Made by a program: the position numbers and the translations under genes. This document shows positions 39,096 to 48,372 of a stretch of DNA of 64,000 bases, in pieces (position 1 is the stretch's first letter; every line of letters begins with the position of its first letter). Under the pieces are notes generated by a model. It worked only from the letters and a program-made list of their open reading frames with translations. It searched no databases and had not been told where the DNA came from. Source of the DNA: Brevundimonas pishanensis (GTDB taxonomy: Bacteria; Pseudomonadota; Alphaproteobacteria; Caulobacterales; Caulobacteraceae). Where the stretch lies: positions 372,001-436,000 of the forward strand of contig NZ_JAJKBG010000002.1 in the NCBI RefSeq assembly GCF_022750635.1. Direction: 5' to 3'.

Positions 39096-41750
39096 ATGAA
39101 TCTCGTTATCGTCGAGAGCCCCGCGAAGGCCAAAACTATCAATAAGTACCTGGGTCCGGACTATAAAGTCCTGGCCTCGTACGGTCACATCCGTGACCTG
39201 CCGTCCAAGGACGGCTCGGTCTTGCCGGATGAGGACTTCGCCATGTCGTGGGAAGTCGACGCCAAGGCTACCAAGCGCTTGTCCGAAATCGCGGAGGCAG
39301 CCAAGAAGGCTGACCGCGTTATTCTCGCGACCGACCCCGACCGCGAAGGGGAAGCGATCAGCTGGCACGTTCTGGAAGTCCTGAACAAGAAGAAGGCCCT
39401 GAAGGACACCGAAGTCGAGCGCGTAACGTTCAACGCGATCACCAAATCGGCAGTTCTCGAGGCCATGGCCAATCCGCGCCAATTAGATATGGAGTTGGTC
39501 GAGGCTTACCTCGCCCGTCGCGCTCTGGACTATCTGGTGGGCTTCAACCTGTCGCCGGTTCTGTGGCGCAAGCTGCCGGGCGCACGCTCGGCCGGTCGCG
39601 TTCAATCGGTCGCCCTTCGCATCGTCGTCGATCGCGAAATGGAAATCGAAAAGTTCAAGCCGCAGGAATACTGGTCGGTTGAAGCCGACCTGACTGCAGA
39701 CAGCCCGCCCTTCACCACCCGTCTGGTCAAGCACGAAGGCAAGCGCGTACAGCGCCTCGACATCGTGTCAGAGGCCATGGCGACGGCTGCCCGCAATGCG
39801 ATCAACAACGGCGACTTCACCATCAAGTCGGTCGAGAAGAAGCCGGCCAAGCGCTCGCCTGCCCCGCCGTTCACCACCTCGACGCTTCAGCAAGAAGCTG
39901 CCCGCAAGCTCGGCTTCACCGCCCAGCGCACCATGCAGGCCGCGCAAAAGCTGTACGAAGGCGTCGACGATACGGGCGGTCTGATCACCTACATGCGTAC
40001 CGACGGCGTTTACGTAACGCCCGAAGGCATCGCGCAGGCCCGTGAGGCCATCACCCAACGCTTCGGTCCGGCCTACGTCCCGTCGGAACCGCGCTATTAC
40101 AAGGTGAAGGCCAAAAACGCCCAAGAGGCGCACGAAGCCATCCGCCCGACCAACATGCTGCGCCATCCGGACAGCGTGAACCTCGAGCAGGACCTCAAGC
40201 GTCTGTACGAACTGATCTGGAAGCGCATGATCGCCTCCCAGATGGAATCGGCGCGCATGGATCGCACCACCATCGAGATCGAGACGCCGGACGGTCAGAC
40301 CGGCCTGCGCGCTACGGGTCAGGTCATTGTCTTCGACGGCTTCATCGCCGCCTATGAAGAAGGCCGCGACGAGAAGCAAAAGGGTGCCGAGGACGACGAG
40401 GACGAAGGTGGCCGCCTGCCCGCGCTGAAGGAAGGCGCGAAGGCACAGGTTCAGGCCATCCGCACCGACCAGCACTTCACCGAGCCTCCACCGCGCTTCT
40501 CGGAAGCGACACTGGTCAAGAAACTCGAAGAGCTGGGCATCGGCCGTCCGTCGACCTATGCGTCGATCCTGTCCACTCTGCGCGACCGCGAATATGTCCG
40601 CATGGACAAGAACCGCTTCTATCCGGAAGACAAAGGCCGTCTGGTCACGGCCTTCCTTGAACAGTTCTTCACCAAGTGGGTCGAGTACGACTTCACCGCC
40701 GCCCTCGAAGGCCAACTCGACGAGGTTTCTGCTGGCGATTTGAACTGGAAAGAACTGCTGCGTTCGTTCTGGGGTGATTTCCACGCCGCTACTCAAGCTG
40801 CGGGCGAACTGCGCACAACCGCCATCCTCGATCACCTGAACGAGGCACTCGGCGCGCACATCTTCCCTGACAAGGGCGATGGCAAAGACCCGCGACTGTG
40901 CCCCGTCTGTAACGAGGGCCAGCTCAGCCTGAAGACCAGCCGTTTCGGTGCCTTCATCGGTTGCTCGCGCTATCCGGAATGCAAATACACCCGTCCGGTC
41001 GCGTCGCCCGACGGTGCCGAAGGTGCCGCTGAAAGTGGCGACCGCGAGCTGGGCGTCGATCCGGTCACGGGCAAGCCTGTGCACCTGAAGATCGGTCGTT
41101 TCGGCCCATACGTAGAAACCGAAGCCGCCGAGGAAGGTGCCAAGCCGCGCCGCTCGTCCCTGCCCAAGGGCTGGTCGCCTGCGTCGCTGGATCTGGATCG
41201 TGCGCTCAAGCTGCTCAGCCTGCCGCGTGTCGTGGGTGAACACCCTGAAGACGGCAAGCCGATCACCGCAAGCCTCGGCCGTTTTGGTCCGTTCGTGGCC
41301 CACGACGGTACCTATGCAAATGTCTCGGACATCGAAGAGGTGTTCGAGGTTGGCCTGAACCGTGCTGTCGCTCTGCTTGCCGAGAAGCGCGCCGGTCGCG
41401 CAGCCCGTGGTTCCGCTGCGGCACCGCTGAAGGAACTTGGTGCCCACCCCGAGGACGGTGCAGCCGTTCAGGTCATGGCTGGCCGCTATGGTCCGTACGT
41501 CAAGTGGAACAAGGTCAACGCGACCCTGCCCAAGGGCACCGAGCCTGACGATATGACGCTGGAAGCGGCCCTGCCGCTGCTGGCCGCCAAGGCTGGCGCT
41601 GCACCCAAGAAGAAGGCTGCCGCCAAGAAGCCGGCAGCGAAAAAGCCTGCGGCTAAAAAGGCCACTGCCGAGAAGAGGCCAGCAGCCGCCAAAAAGCCCG
41701 CTGCGAAAAAGGCTCCGGCCAAGAAGGCAGCCAAGGCCGCCGAAGAGTGA
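39096..41750 (+). CDS. topA: DNA topoisomerase I (type IA)
   Basis: 884 residues. TOPRIM domain (MNLVIVESPAKAKTINKYLG; ATDPDREGEAISWH), active-site Tyr299 in ITYMRTDG, and GARSAGRVQSVALRIVVDRE. After one Cys4 zinc finger (CPVCNEGQL...GCSRYPECKYTR), three topoisomerase repeat units (KIGRFGPYVE, SLGRFGPFVA, MAGRYGPYVK) and a histone H1-like Lys/Ala-rich tail of ~50 residues follow. It relaxes negative supercoils. Monocistronic with promoter at 38990-39095; two copies of AATAGAGCGCCA (39015 and 39085) flank its leader. Confidence 0.97.
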   Translation: MNLVIVESPAKAKTINKYLGPDYKVLASYGHIRDLPSKDGSVLPDEDFAMSWEVDAKATKRLSEIAEAAKKADRVILATDPDREGEAISWHVLEVLNKKKALKDTEVERVTFNAITKSAVLEAMANPRQLDMELVEAYLARRALDYLVGFNLSPVLWRKLPGARSAGRVQSVALRIVVDREMEIEKFKPQEYWSVEADLTADSPPFTTRLVKHEGKRVQRLDIVSEAMATAARNAINNGDFTIKSVEKKPAKRSPAPPFTTSTLQQEAARKLGFTAQRTMQAAQKLYEGVDDTGGLITYMRTDGVYVTPEGIAQAREAITQRFGPAYVPSEPRYYKVKAKNAQEAHEAIRPTNMLRHPDSVNLEQDLKRLYELIWKRMIASQMESARMDRTTIEIETPDGQTGLRATGQVIVFDGFIAAYEEGRDEKQKGAEDDEDEGGRLPALKEGAKAQVQAIRTDQHFTEPPPRFSEATLVKKLEELGIGRPSTYASILSTLRDREYVRMDKNRFYPEDKGRLVTAFLEQFFTKWVEYDFTAALEGQLDEVSAGDLNWKELLRSFWGDFHAATQAAGELRTTAILDHLNEALGAHIFPDKGDGKDPRLCPVCNEGQLSLKTSRFGAFIGCSRYPECKYTRPVASPDGAEGAAESGDRELGVDPVTGKPVHLKIGRFGPYVETEAAEEGAKPRRSSLPKGWSPASLDLDRALKLLSLPRVVGEHPEDGKPITASLGRFGPFVAHDGTYANVSDIEEVFEVGLNRAVALLAEKRAGRAARGSAAAPLKELGAHPEDGAAVQVMAGRYGPYVKWNKVNATLPKGTEPDDMTLEAALPLLAAKAGAAPKKKAAAKKPAAKKPAAKKATAEKRPAAAKKPAAKKAPAKKAAKAAEE

Positions 41751-41754
41751 TGGA

Positions 41755-42135
41755 TTAGCCGGGGCTGTTACCCAGCCCCGGCCGTCCTCTGACCAGTGTG
41801 TTTTCTACGCGCCGCCCCAACGGATCGCGCCCCGACCATCGGTCACCGACCTTCGCCGGGAAATAGTCAGTGCAAAAACGGCCCAGCAGGACACGCGGGC
41901 GAATATCGTTCAAGCACAGCTTGCGGCCCTCCAATGTCCAGCGCGCGGTCACCTCGCGGCCATCAGTAAAGAACGAGCGGTATCGACCGTTGGCATCGAA
42001 CCAATGATGGACCTGACCGCCATCTCGATAGGTCGTCACGATCGTATTGCCGAAGGTCGCCGAAATACCTTGGTCGCGGGCCACGACCGGCGTTGCCAGC
42101 GCAAGCGCAGCGACCAGACACAAGAGGTTCCGCAT
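41755..42135 (-). CDS. Secreted protein of unknown function
   Basis: 126 residues from ATG 42135. Signal peptide (LLCLVAALALATPVVA), then a beta-rich domain (ATFGNTIVTTYRDGGQVHHW, DGREVTARWTLEGRKLCLND) containing two cysteines that may pair. The pattern resembles small lipocalin-like or DUF-type periplasmic proteins with a WxxEGxxLC motif. Convergent with topA; a 10-bp GC hairpin overlaps its last codons (41758-41782). Confidence 0.7.
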   Translation of the reverse strand: MRNLLCLVAALALATPVVARDQGISATFGNTIVTTYRDGGQVHHWFDANGRYRSFFTDGREVTARWTLEGRKLCLNDIRPRVLLGRFCTDYFPAKVGDRWSGRDPLGRRVENTLVRGRPGLGNSPG

Positions 42136-42352
42136 AGGCCAATCCGTCGTATCCGCGCGGGATCGCGCCAAATGTCTACGTTCGGGAAACGCTGGCGGAT
42201 TTCGAAAAAAGTTGACTGTGTCGTAGGGCTTTACCTATACCGCCCCATGCTCGGAGCAGGACTGGCGATGCGCGCCGCCCGCTCGCCCAAGAGGGGCGGC
42301 TCCGTCAGCAGAAGGCGTCGATGACGCTATCCTCTGTCCAAATCAGGACTAC

Positions 42353-43903
42353 ATGACCGAGTTTTCCAAACTGGGCCTCTCGCCCACGATCCTGCAAGCT
42401 GTCGCCGAAACCGGCTACACCGAAGCAACCCCTATTCAAGAACAGGCCATCCCGGTGGCCCTGGCAGGCCGCGATGTTCTGGGTATCGCCCAGACCGGTA
42501 CCGGTAAGACCGCTGCCTTCACCCTGCCCCTGATCGAACGCCTGTCCACCGGCCGTGCCCGCGCCCGTATGCCGCGCGCCGTCGTGCTGTGCCCTACCCG
42601 CGAACTGGCCGATCAAGTCGCCGAGAACTTTGCCAAATACGCCAAGGGTACCCGCCTGAACTGGGTGCTGCTGATCGGCGGTGTGTCGATGGGTGATCAG
42701 GTTGCCATGCTCAACAAGGGCGTGGACGTGATGATCGCAACGCCGGGCCGTCTGCTGGACCTGTTCGAGCGCGGCAAGATCCTGCTGACCGGCGTCGAGA
42801 TCATGGTCGTCGACGAAGCCGACCGCATGCTGGACATGGGCTTCATTCCCGACATCGAGCGCATCTTCAAACTGACGCCGCCGCGTCGCCAGACCCTATT
42901 CTTCTCGGCAACCATGCCGCCGGAGATTACGCGTCTGACCCAGCAGTTCCTGAAGGACCCGACGCGCATCGAAGTGTCGCGTCCGGCCCAGACTGCGGAC
43001 ACCATCACGCAATACATAACCCGCCTGCCGGTGGGCGATCCGAAGGCCAAGCGCACGGCGCTACGCCTGCTGATCGAACGTTCGGAAATCAAGAACGGCA
43101 TCGTCTTCTGCAACCGCAAGTCCGACGTCGATATCGTCGCCAAGTCGCTGACGGTTCATGGCTTCGACGCTGCGCCGATCCACGGTGATCTGGATCAGTC
43201 CCTGCGTATGCAGACCCTGGCCAAGTTCCGTAATGGCGAGTTGAAACTGCTGGTCGCATCGGATGTTGCGGCTCGCGGTCTGGACATTCCGGATGTCGGC
43301 CACGTCTTCAACTATGACGTTCCGCACCACGCGGACGACTATGTGCACCGTATCGGTCGTACCGGTCGTGCTGGTCGCTCGGGCGAGGCCTTCATGATCA
43401 CCACGCCGTCCGACGAAAAATCTTTGGATAAGGTTCTGAAGCTGATCAAGAAGGACCCGGTCGAACTGGTTCTGGAAAACGTCGACTTCACCGAGATCAA
43501 GGACCGTCCTGCTCGGAGCAGCAGCGAAGGCCGCTCGGGCCGTGGTCGTCGCGAACGTACGCGTGACGCCAAGCCGACGGAAATCGAAGACGTCGTCGAA
43601 GTCGTCGCTGTGGCTGATGAAGCTCCGGAAGGTACCCGTTCGCGCCGCTCGCGTACCCGCCGCAAGCCCGAAGCCGAAGCCGTGGCGGCTAACGAAGTTG
43701 TTGTTACTCCGGTCGAGATCGCTACCCCGGCCGAACAGCCAATCGCCGAGCCTCGCGCCGAAAAGCCGTCGCGCAATCGCAACCGGAACAACCGCAAGGC
43801 GAACTCGCCGGAGGTCTCGTTGTCCAGTCCTGCGACCCACAGCGCGGCATTCGGCGATGAAATCCCCGCCTTCCTGCGCCGTCCGGTTATATTTCCGGCC
43901 TAA
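42353..43903 (+). CDS. DEAD-box RNA helicase (RhlE-like)
   Basis: 516 residues. Q motif (FSKLGLSPTILQAVAETGYT, TPIQEQA), Walker A AQTGTGKTAAF, PTRELADQ, DEAD in MVVDEADRMLDMGF, SAT in FFSATMPPEI and HRIGRTGRAGRSG are all intact. The C-terminal ~130 residues are charged and disordered, rich in Arg/Glu with RSRRSRTRRKP, ending NRNRNNRKAN, an RNA-binding tail. Acts in ribosome assembly or mRNA decay in the cold-shock type. Confidence 0.95.
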   Translation: MTEFSKLGLSPTILQAVAETGYTEATPIQEQAIPVALAGRDVLGIAQTGTGKTAAFTLPLIERLSTGRARARMPRAVVLCPTRELADQVAENFAKYAKGTRLNWVLLIGGVSMGDQVAMLNKGVDVMIATPGRLLDLFERGKILLTGVEIMVVDEADRMLDMGFIPDIERIFKLTPPRRQTLFFSATMPPEITRLTQQFLKDPTRIEVSRPAQTADTITQYITRLPVGDPKAKRTALRLLIERSEIKNGIVFCNRKSDVDIVAKSLTVHGFDAAPIHGDLDQSLRMQTLAKFRNGELKLLVASDVAARGLDIPDVGHVFNYDVPHHADDYVHRIGRTGRAGRSGEAFMITTPSDEKSLDKVLKLIKKDPVELVLENVDFTEIKDRPARSSSEGRSGRGRRERTRDAKPTEIEDVVEVVAVADEAPEGTRSRRSRTRRKPEAEAVAANEVVVTPVEIATPAEQPIAEPRAEKPSRNRNRNNRKANSPEVSLSSPATHSAAFGDEIPAFLRRPVIFPA

Positions 43904-43984
43904 GTGATTTTTATCGCCTAGCTTAACACACAGGTTACGGGTTTTCCCTTAGGTTGCACTGGAACTGTCTCCGGGGGGAAGCCA

Positions 43985-45046
43985 ATGAGTGAGTTCGTCG
44001 ATACGGCCGTACGCGGCCCGCAGGCCTATTCACTGGCCCGTAAGGTGATTGATGCGATGGAGGCCGCCTCTGTGTGGCCGACACCGCTCAATTACGAGCT
44101 TTGGCTACACTATATTCAGGCACCTGAAAGTCCGCTGGCCGTCGAGATGCGCCGCATCTTCGACAGCAAGCTGCCGTTCACCGACACAGTCGCGGAAATG
44201 CTTGCGACCGAGTTCCTGCCGCGCAGCCGACTGTCCGAAGAAATTCGCGATGCCGGCGCGGTGCTCAACCGCGAACTTGCGGCAGTCGCTACGGCCATCG
44301 ACAAGGCTCGCGAAGTGCAGGTCCAGTACGCCGAGACCCTGTCAGAGGCCAAGGAGCAGTTTGAAGAGGCCGCTCCGCTCAGCCCGCTATCCGATCTGAT
44401 CACCACTCTCGCCCGCGCCACGCGCCGTATTCAGCGTCACACGGTAGTTCTGGAGCGCAGGCTGGAGTCCTCGCACACCGAGGTCAGCAAGCTGCGAAAC
44501 CACTTGGAACAGGTTCGCCGCGACGCCATGACGGACGCCCTGACCAATCTAGCCAACCGCAAAGCGTTTGACGAGAAACTGGACACGATCTGCGCCGACC
44601 ACGACGAGCACGGCGGCACCGTGTCATTGGCGATTATCGACATCGATATGTTCAAGCGGTTCAACGACACTTGGGGCCATCAGACGGGCGATCAGGTGCT
44701 GCGTTACGTCGCCAGCGCGATCTCGCGGATCGCCCAGATGCCGCGTGTTGCCGCCCGTTATGGCGGTGAAGAGTTCGCCATAGTCTTCCCCGGTGAGACA
44801 GCTTCGCAAGTCGAGCATGTGCTCGAAACCCTGCGCAGTGACATTGCTTCACGCGCCCTGCGCCGCCGTTCGACCAATGATGATCTGGGCGTGGTCACAA
44901 TCTCGGCCGGTGTGGCGCACCGCCATAAAAACGAAAGCCCGCTCCAACTGATGGAACGGGCCGACGCAGCGCTCTATGTTTCCAAGCGGGCCGGACGCAA
45001 TCGCATTTCCAGTGCCCAGAATATTCTGTCAGAGACGGCTGCCTAA
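43985..45046 (+). CDS. GGDEF diguanylate cyclase with alpha-helical N domain
   Basis: 353 residues. N-terminal ~175 residues are helical (AYSLARKVIDAMEAASVWPT, PLNYELWLHYIQAPESPLAV, then a coiled coil ending ERRLESSHTEVSKLRNHLEQ). GGDEF domain has DALTNLANRKAFDEKL, IDIDMFKRFNDTWGHQTGDQ and RYGGEEFAIVFPG (GGEEF at about 259-263), so it should be an active cyclase. The upstream I-site position reads QMPR rather than RxxD, so product inhibition is not expected. Cytoplasmic; layout resembles Caulobacter DgcB-type proteins. Confidence 0.93.
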   Translation: MSEFVDTAVRGPQAYSLARKVIDAMEAASVWPTPLNYELWLHYIQAPESPLAVEMRRIFDSKLPFTDTVAEMLATEFLPRSRLSEEIRDAGAVLNRELAAVATAIDKAREVQVQYAETLSEAKEQFEEAAPLSPLSDLITTLARATRRIQRHTVVLERRLESSHTEVSKLRNHLEQVRRDAMTDALTNLANRKAFDEKLDTICADHDEHGGTVSLAIIDIDMFKRFNDTWGHQTGDQVLRYVASAISRIAQMPRVAARYGGEEFAIVFPGETASQVEHVLETLRSDIASRALRRRSTNDDLGVVTISAGVAHRHKNESPLQLMERADAALYVSKRAGRNRISSAQNILSETAA

Positions 45047-45069
45047 CCGGCATCCGCCTCGACAAGGCC

Positions 45070-45894
45070 TCATTGGGCGGGGATGACCGCGCCCTGATAC
45101 TTCTGGGCGATGAAGGTGCGTGCGGCCTCGCTGCGAAGCGCGTTGCCCAGAGCGACGATGCGCAGATCGTCCTTATTGTCCGGGCGAGCGACCAGATAGT
45201 TGATGTACGGGCTGTCCGCACCTTCCAACGACAGCGCGTCTGTGCGCGGCGACAAGCCGGCATCCAGCGCATAGTTGGTGTTGATCACAGCAGCATCCAC
45301 TTGCGGCAGGATGCGCGGGATCGTAGCCGCCTCCACTTCGCGGAACTTCAGACCCTTACGATTGTCCTGGATATCCGCCACGGTTTGGAGTGCATTCTCA
45401 CCCTTACGAAGCGTGATCAAACCAGCCGACTGGAGCAGCAACAGCGAGCGGCCGGTATTCGATGCGTCATTCGGCAGAATGATTTCCGCACCATTCGGAA
45501 GATCAGCCAGCTTAGCGTGCTTTTTGGAATAGAGGCCCAAAGGCTCGACGTGAATGCCCGCAACGGTCATCAGATCGCTGCTACGGGCTGTGTTGAATTC
45601 GTCCAGATAAGGCTTGGTCTGAAAATAGTTCGCATCCAGACGCTTTTCAAAAAGCTGGACGTTCGGCTGGACGTAGTCGTTGAAGACCTTGATCTCCAGC
45701 GTCACCCCTTCGGCGGCCAACAGCGGGCGCACCATTTCCAGAATTTCCGCGTGAGGCACAGCCGTTGCTCCGACCTTCAGCGGTTTGGAAACGTCAGGGG
45801 CTGCGCCTTGCTCGCTTCCCTTGCCACAAGCTGCCAATAGACCAACGGCGGCCAAAGCAGCAGCGTTCAGGAGAAGGGTACGGCGAACAAACAT
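45070..45894 (-). CDS. metQ: Methionine ABC transporter substrate-binding lipoprotein
   Basis: 274 residues. Lipoprotein signal (LLLNAAALAAVGLLAACGKG). MetQ core (LKVGATAVPHAEILEMVRPL, NVQLFEKRLDANYFQTKPYL, LADLPNGAEIILPNDASNTG, PYINYLVARPDNKD). Binds methionine in the periplasm and delivers it to MetNI. Last gene of the leftward metNIQ set. Confidence 0.95.
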   Translation of the reverse strand: MFVRRTLLLNAAALAAVGLLAACGKGSEQGAAPDVSKPLKVGATAVPHAEILEMVRPLLAAEGVTLEIKVFNDYVQPNVQLFEKRLDANYFQTKPYLDEFNTARSSDLMTVAGIHVEPLGLYSKKHAKLADLPNGAEIILPNDASNTGRSLLLLQSAGLITLRKGENALQTVADIQDNRKGLKFREVEAATIPRILPQVDAAVINTNYALDAGLSPRTDALSLEGADSPYINYLVARPDNKDDLRIVALGNALRSEAARTFIAQKYQGAVIPAQ

Positions 45895-45913
45895 AAACAG
45901 CCTCTGGAATCAG

Positions 45914-46570
45914 TCAGCGATGCGAGACCCTAGCGACTAGCCAGTCCCCGATCATCTGGAGAATTTGTACCATAACCAGCAGAAGCACTACCGTCACGAT
46001 CATTACGTCGGTCTGGAAGCGCTGGTAACCGAAGCGAATAGCCAGATCGCCCAGTCCGCCTGCGCCCACCACCCCTGCCATGGCCGTATAGCCAACAAGT
46101 GCAATGGCCGCGACGGTCGCCGCAGCAATAATGCCGGGCAGTGCTTCCGGTAGCAAAGCGCGAGTAACGATCTGCCAGGTGCTCCCCCCCATAGCCTGCG
46201 TGGCCTCGACCACGCCGTGATCGACTTCGCGCAGGGCGTTCTCGACCAAACGGGCATAGAAGGGGGCCGTACCCACAACGAGCGGCGGAATGGCACCCGC
46301 CACCCCCAGCGACGTGCCGACCAGCAGCACCGTGACCGGCAACATTACGATCAGCAATATGATGAAAGGCAGCGAGCGCAGCACATTGACTACAAACGAC
46401 AGCACTCCGTTCAGAACCGGATTGCTGGCCAGTCGCCCCTTGCCCGACAAGAACAGCAGAACGCCGAGCGGGATACCGATGGCGAGGGTGAGTACCAGCG
46501 ATCCCGCCAACATCAACAGCGTGTCGATTGTTGCCTGACCGATGTCGCCCCAGTCCACATTATCGAACAT
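45914..46570 (-). CDS. metI: Methionine ABC transporter permease
   Basis: 218 residues, five or more membrane helices with the EAA loop (VEATQAMGGSTWQIVTRALL-type, EALPGIIAAATVAAIALVGY). MetI signature NVLRSLPFIILLIVMLPVTV. Adjacent to metN (shared base at 46570) and metQ. Confidence 0.95.
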   Translation of the reverse strand: MFDNVDWGDIGQATIDTLLMLAGSLVLTLAIGIPLGVLLFLSGKGRLASNPVLNGVLSFVVNVLRSLPFIILLIVMLPVTVLLVGTSLGVAGAIPPLVVGTAPFYARLVENALREVDHGVVEATQAMGGSTWQIVTRALLPEALPGIIAAATVAAIALVGYTAMAGVVGAGGLGDLAIRFGYQRFQTDVMIVTVVLLLVMVQILQMIGDWLVARVSHR

Positions 46571-47568
46571 CAGCGGCCTCCGACGGTTTCAACGCCGACC
46601 CCACGACTGGCCAGTTGCTCAAGAGCAGCCTCGGCATCTCCGTCTGTAAACGCAACGACTAGCTGTCCGCACGGCACGCCTCGAATGCGGGCAATGCGGC
46701 CCGACAGGATCGAGTAATCAACGCCGACGGTCCGTGCCACCCGGCTTAGTTCGGGCTCATAGGTCGAGGTGCCCTGGAAGATAAGGCGCGCGATGTGCGC
46801 GTTGGCCGGAGCCATTGCCGCATCGAACCCGTCATCGCTTTCCGCCAGCATGGCCTGCGTCACAGGATGTTGGGGGCGAAGGAATACGTCGACCGTAGCA
46901 CCCTCCTCCACGATCTTGCCGTCCTTGAGGACAGCGACCCGATCACAAACGCGACGAACCACCTCCATTTGGTGGGTGATCATCACGATGGTCAGCTCCA
47001 ATTCGCGGTTCAACTGTTCCAGCAGGCCGAGGATGTCTTCGGTTGTTTCTGGATCCAGCGCACTGGTCGCCTCGTCGCACAGCAAGACGTCGGGCCCACA
47101 GGCCAAGGCGCGCGCAATACCTACGCGCTGCTTCTGGCCACCTGACAATTGGTGCGGATATTTCTTGGCATGTTCCGCCAGCCCAAGCCGCACCAGCAGT
47201 TCTGCCGTTCGAGACTTCACCTCCGATGCCGAACGTCCTTCGAGGCGCAACGGAAAGGCAACGTTGTCTTCAATCGTTTTGGACGCCAGCAGATTGAAAT
47301 GCTGGAAAATCATGCCGATCTTGCGCCGCGCGGCCCGCAACTGAGCTGGGTTGAGTGCCGTGATTTCGGCATCGCCCACGAATATGCGGCCCTCGTCCGG
47401 GTTTTCCAGACGGTTGATCGTGCGGATCAATGTGGACTTGCCCGCGCCGGAGCGCCCCACCACGCCGAAAATCTGTCCGCGCTCTACGTGCAGATCGACA
47501 GAGTCCAGCGCAACACGTCCGCCTGCACGGCTCTGATAGCGACGCGTGACGCCCTCCAGACGGATCAT
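46570..47568 (-). CDS. metN: Methionine ABC transporter ATPase
   Basis: 332 residues. Walker A (GRSGAGKSTLIRTINRLENP), signature HQLSGGQKQRVGIARALACG, Walker B VLLCDEATSALDPETTEDIL and H-loop TIVMITHQMEVVRRVCDRVA. The C-terminal ~80 residues are the NIL methionine-sensing domain (LIFQGTSTYEPELSRVARTV). It overlaps the sufA stop by 4 bp (ATGA), so it is coupled to the suf operon. Confidence 0.96.
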   Translation of the reverse strand: MIRLEGVTRRYQSRAGGRVALDSVDLHVERGQIFGVVGRSGAGKSTLIRTINRLENPDEGRIFVGDAEITALNPAQLRAARRKIGMIFQHFNLLASKTIEDNVAFPLRLEGRSASEVKSRTAELLVRLGLAEHAKKYPHQLSGGQKQRVGIARALACGPDVLLCDEATSALDPETTEDILGLLEQLNRELELTIVMITHQMEVVRRVCDRVAVLKDGKIVEEGATVDVFLRPQHPVTQAMLAESDDGFDAAMAPANAHIARLIFQGTSTYEPELSRVARTVGVDYSILSGRIARIRGVPCGQLVVAFTDGDAEAALEQLASRGVGVETVGGR

Positions 47569-47963
47569 GAAACCTCGGTACTCGTGGCGGGAATGATGGT
47601 GACGCTCTCACCACAACCGCAGGCGTCTGTCTCGTTAGGGTTTCTAAAGACGAATTTAGAAGACATGCGGGTCGTTTCGAAGTCGATTTCCGATCCCACG
47701 AGGAACAGCACCGCCTTGGGCTCGATCAGCACGACCGCGCCCTTGTCTACGACCACTTCGTCCAGAGGTTCTACACTCTCGGCATAGGCGAAGGTGTATT
47801 CCTGACCCGCACACCCCCCATTTTTGACACCTACACGCAGACCGACGCACGGACGGTCCGCATTCGCCATCAGTTCGCGCACGCGAGCGGCTGCGGCCTC
47901 CGTAAGGGTCACAACCTTGGGACGGGGGCGGCGCGGACGGCTGGATGTCTGAAAATCGGTCAT
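47565..47963 (-). CDS. sufA: A-type iron-sulfur carrier SufA/ErpA-like
   Basis: 132 residues; the three carrier cysteines appear in GVKNGGCAGQEYTFAYA and ETDACGCGESVTI. N-terminal ~20 residues are basic (SSRPRRPRPKVVTLTEAAAA). It receives a nascent cluster from SufBCD and delivers it to apo-proteins. It is the last suf gene before metN. Confidence 0.93.
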   Translation of the reverse strand: MTDFQTSSRPRRPRPKVVTLTEAAAARVRELMANADRPCVGLRVGVKNGGCAGQEYTFAYAESVEPLDEVVVDKGAVVLIEPKAVLFLVGSEIDFETTRMSSKFVFRNPNETDACGCGESVTIIPATSTEVS

Positions 47964-47968
47964 CGTGA

Positions 47969-48367
47969 TCAGAACATATTCAAGGCCAGCTTGGCCTCGT
48001 CACTCATACGCGATTGATCCCACGGCGGATCAAACGTGAGGTTGGCACGCGCAGAGCGCACACCTTCCACATTCAGGACAGCCGCCTCGACCCATGCAGG
48101 CATTTCACCGGCGACAGGGCAACCCGGTGCGGTCAGCGTCATGTCGATGACCACATCCTTATCGTCAGAAACGTCGACCTTGTAGATCAGGCCCAGTTCA
48201 TAGATGTCGACCGGAATTTCGGGATCGTAGACGGTCTTCAATGCCGCGATCAGGTCGTCGGTCAGCTTGTCCAGCTCGGCCTGCGACAGAGCGCTTTGCT
48301 GCGGCTCGTTCCAGCTCTCGGCAAAGGCCGGGCTGTCGGTAATCGCATTGTCGGTTTTAGCGTCCAT
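47969..48367 (-). CDS. sufT: SUF system assembly protein SufT (DUF59/MIP18)
   Basis: About 132 residues from the ATG at 48367; a GTG at 48376 overlapping the sufS stop is an alternative start. DUF59 core: LDKLTDDLIAALKTVYDPEI, VDIYELGLIYKVDVSDDKDV, MTLTAPGCPVAGEMPAWVEA (with the single conserved Cys) and NLTFDPPWDQSRMSDEAKLAL. It assists maturation of 4Fe-4S proteins. Lies between sufS and sufA. Confidence 0.93.
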   Translation of the reverse strand: MDAKTDNAITDSPAFAESWNEPQQSALSQAELDKLTDDLIAALKTVYDPEIPVDIYELGLIYKVDVSDDKDVVIDMTLTAPGCPVAGEMPAWVEAAVLNVEGVRSARANLTFDPPWDQSRMSDEAKLALNMF

Positions 48368-48372
48368 GATCG

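Noticed and set aside
39768-41447. 559-aa minus-strand frame over topA
   Set aside because: Shadow of the well-supported topoisomerase gene; composition is that of reverse-complement coding DNA.
41758-41782. 10-bp GC hairpin after topA as terminator
   Set aside because: No T-run on either strand and it overlaps coding sequence of the minus-strand gene.
43920-43945. Possible CtrA site (TTAA...TTAC) before the GGDEF gene
   Set aside because: The spacing is 8 bases instead of 7 and the second half is TTAC, so it does not fit TTAA-N7-TTAA well enough.
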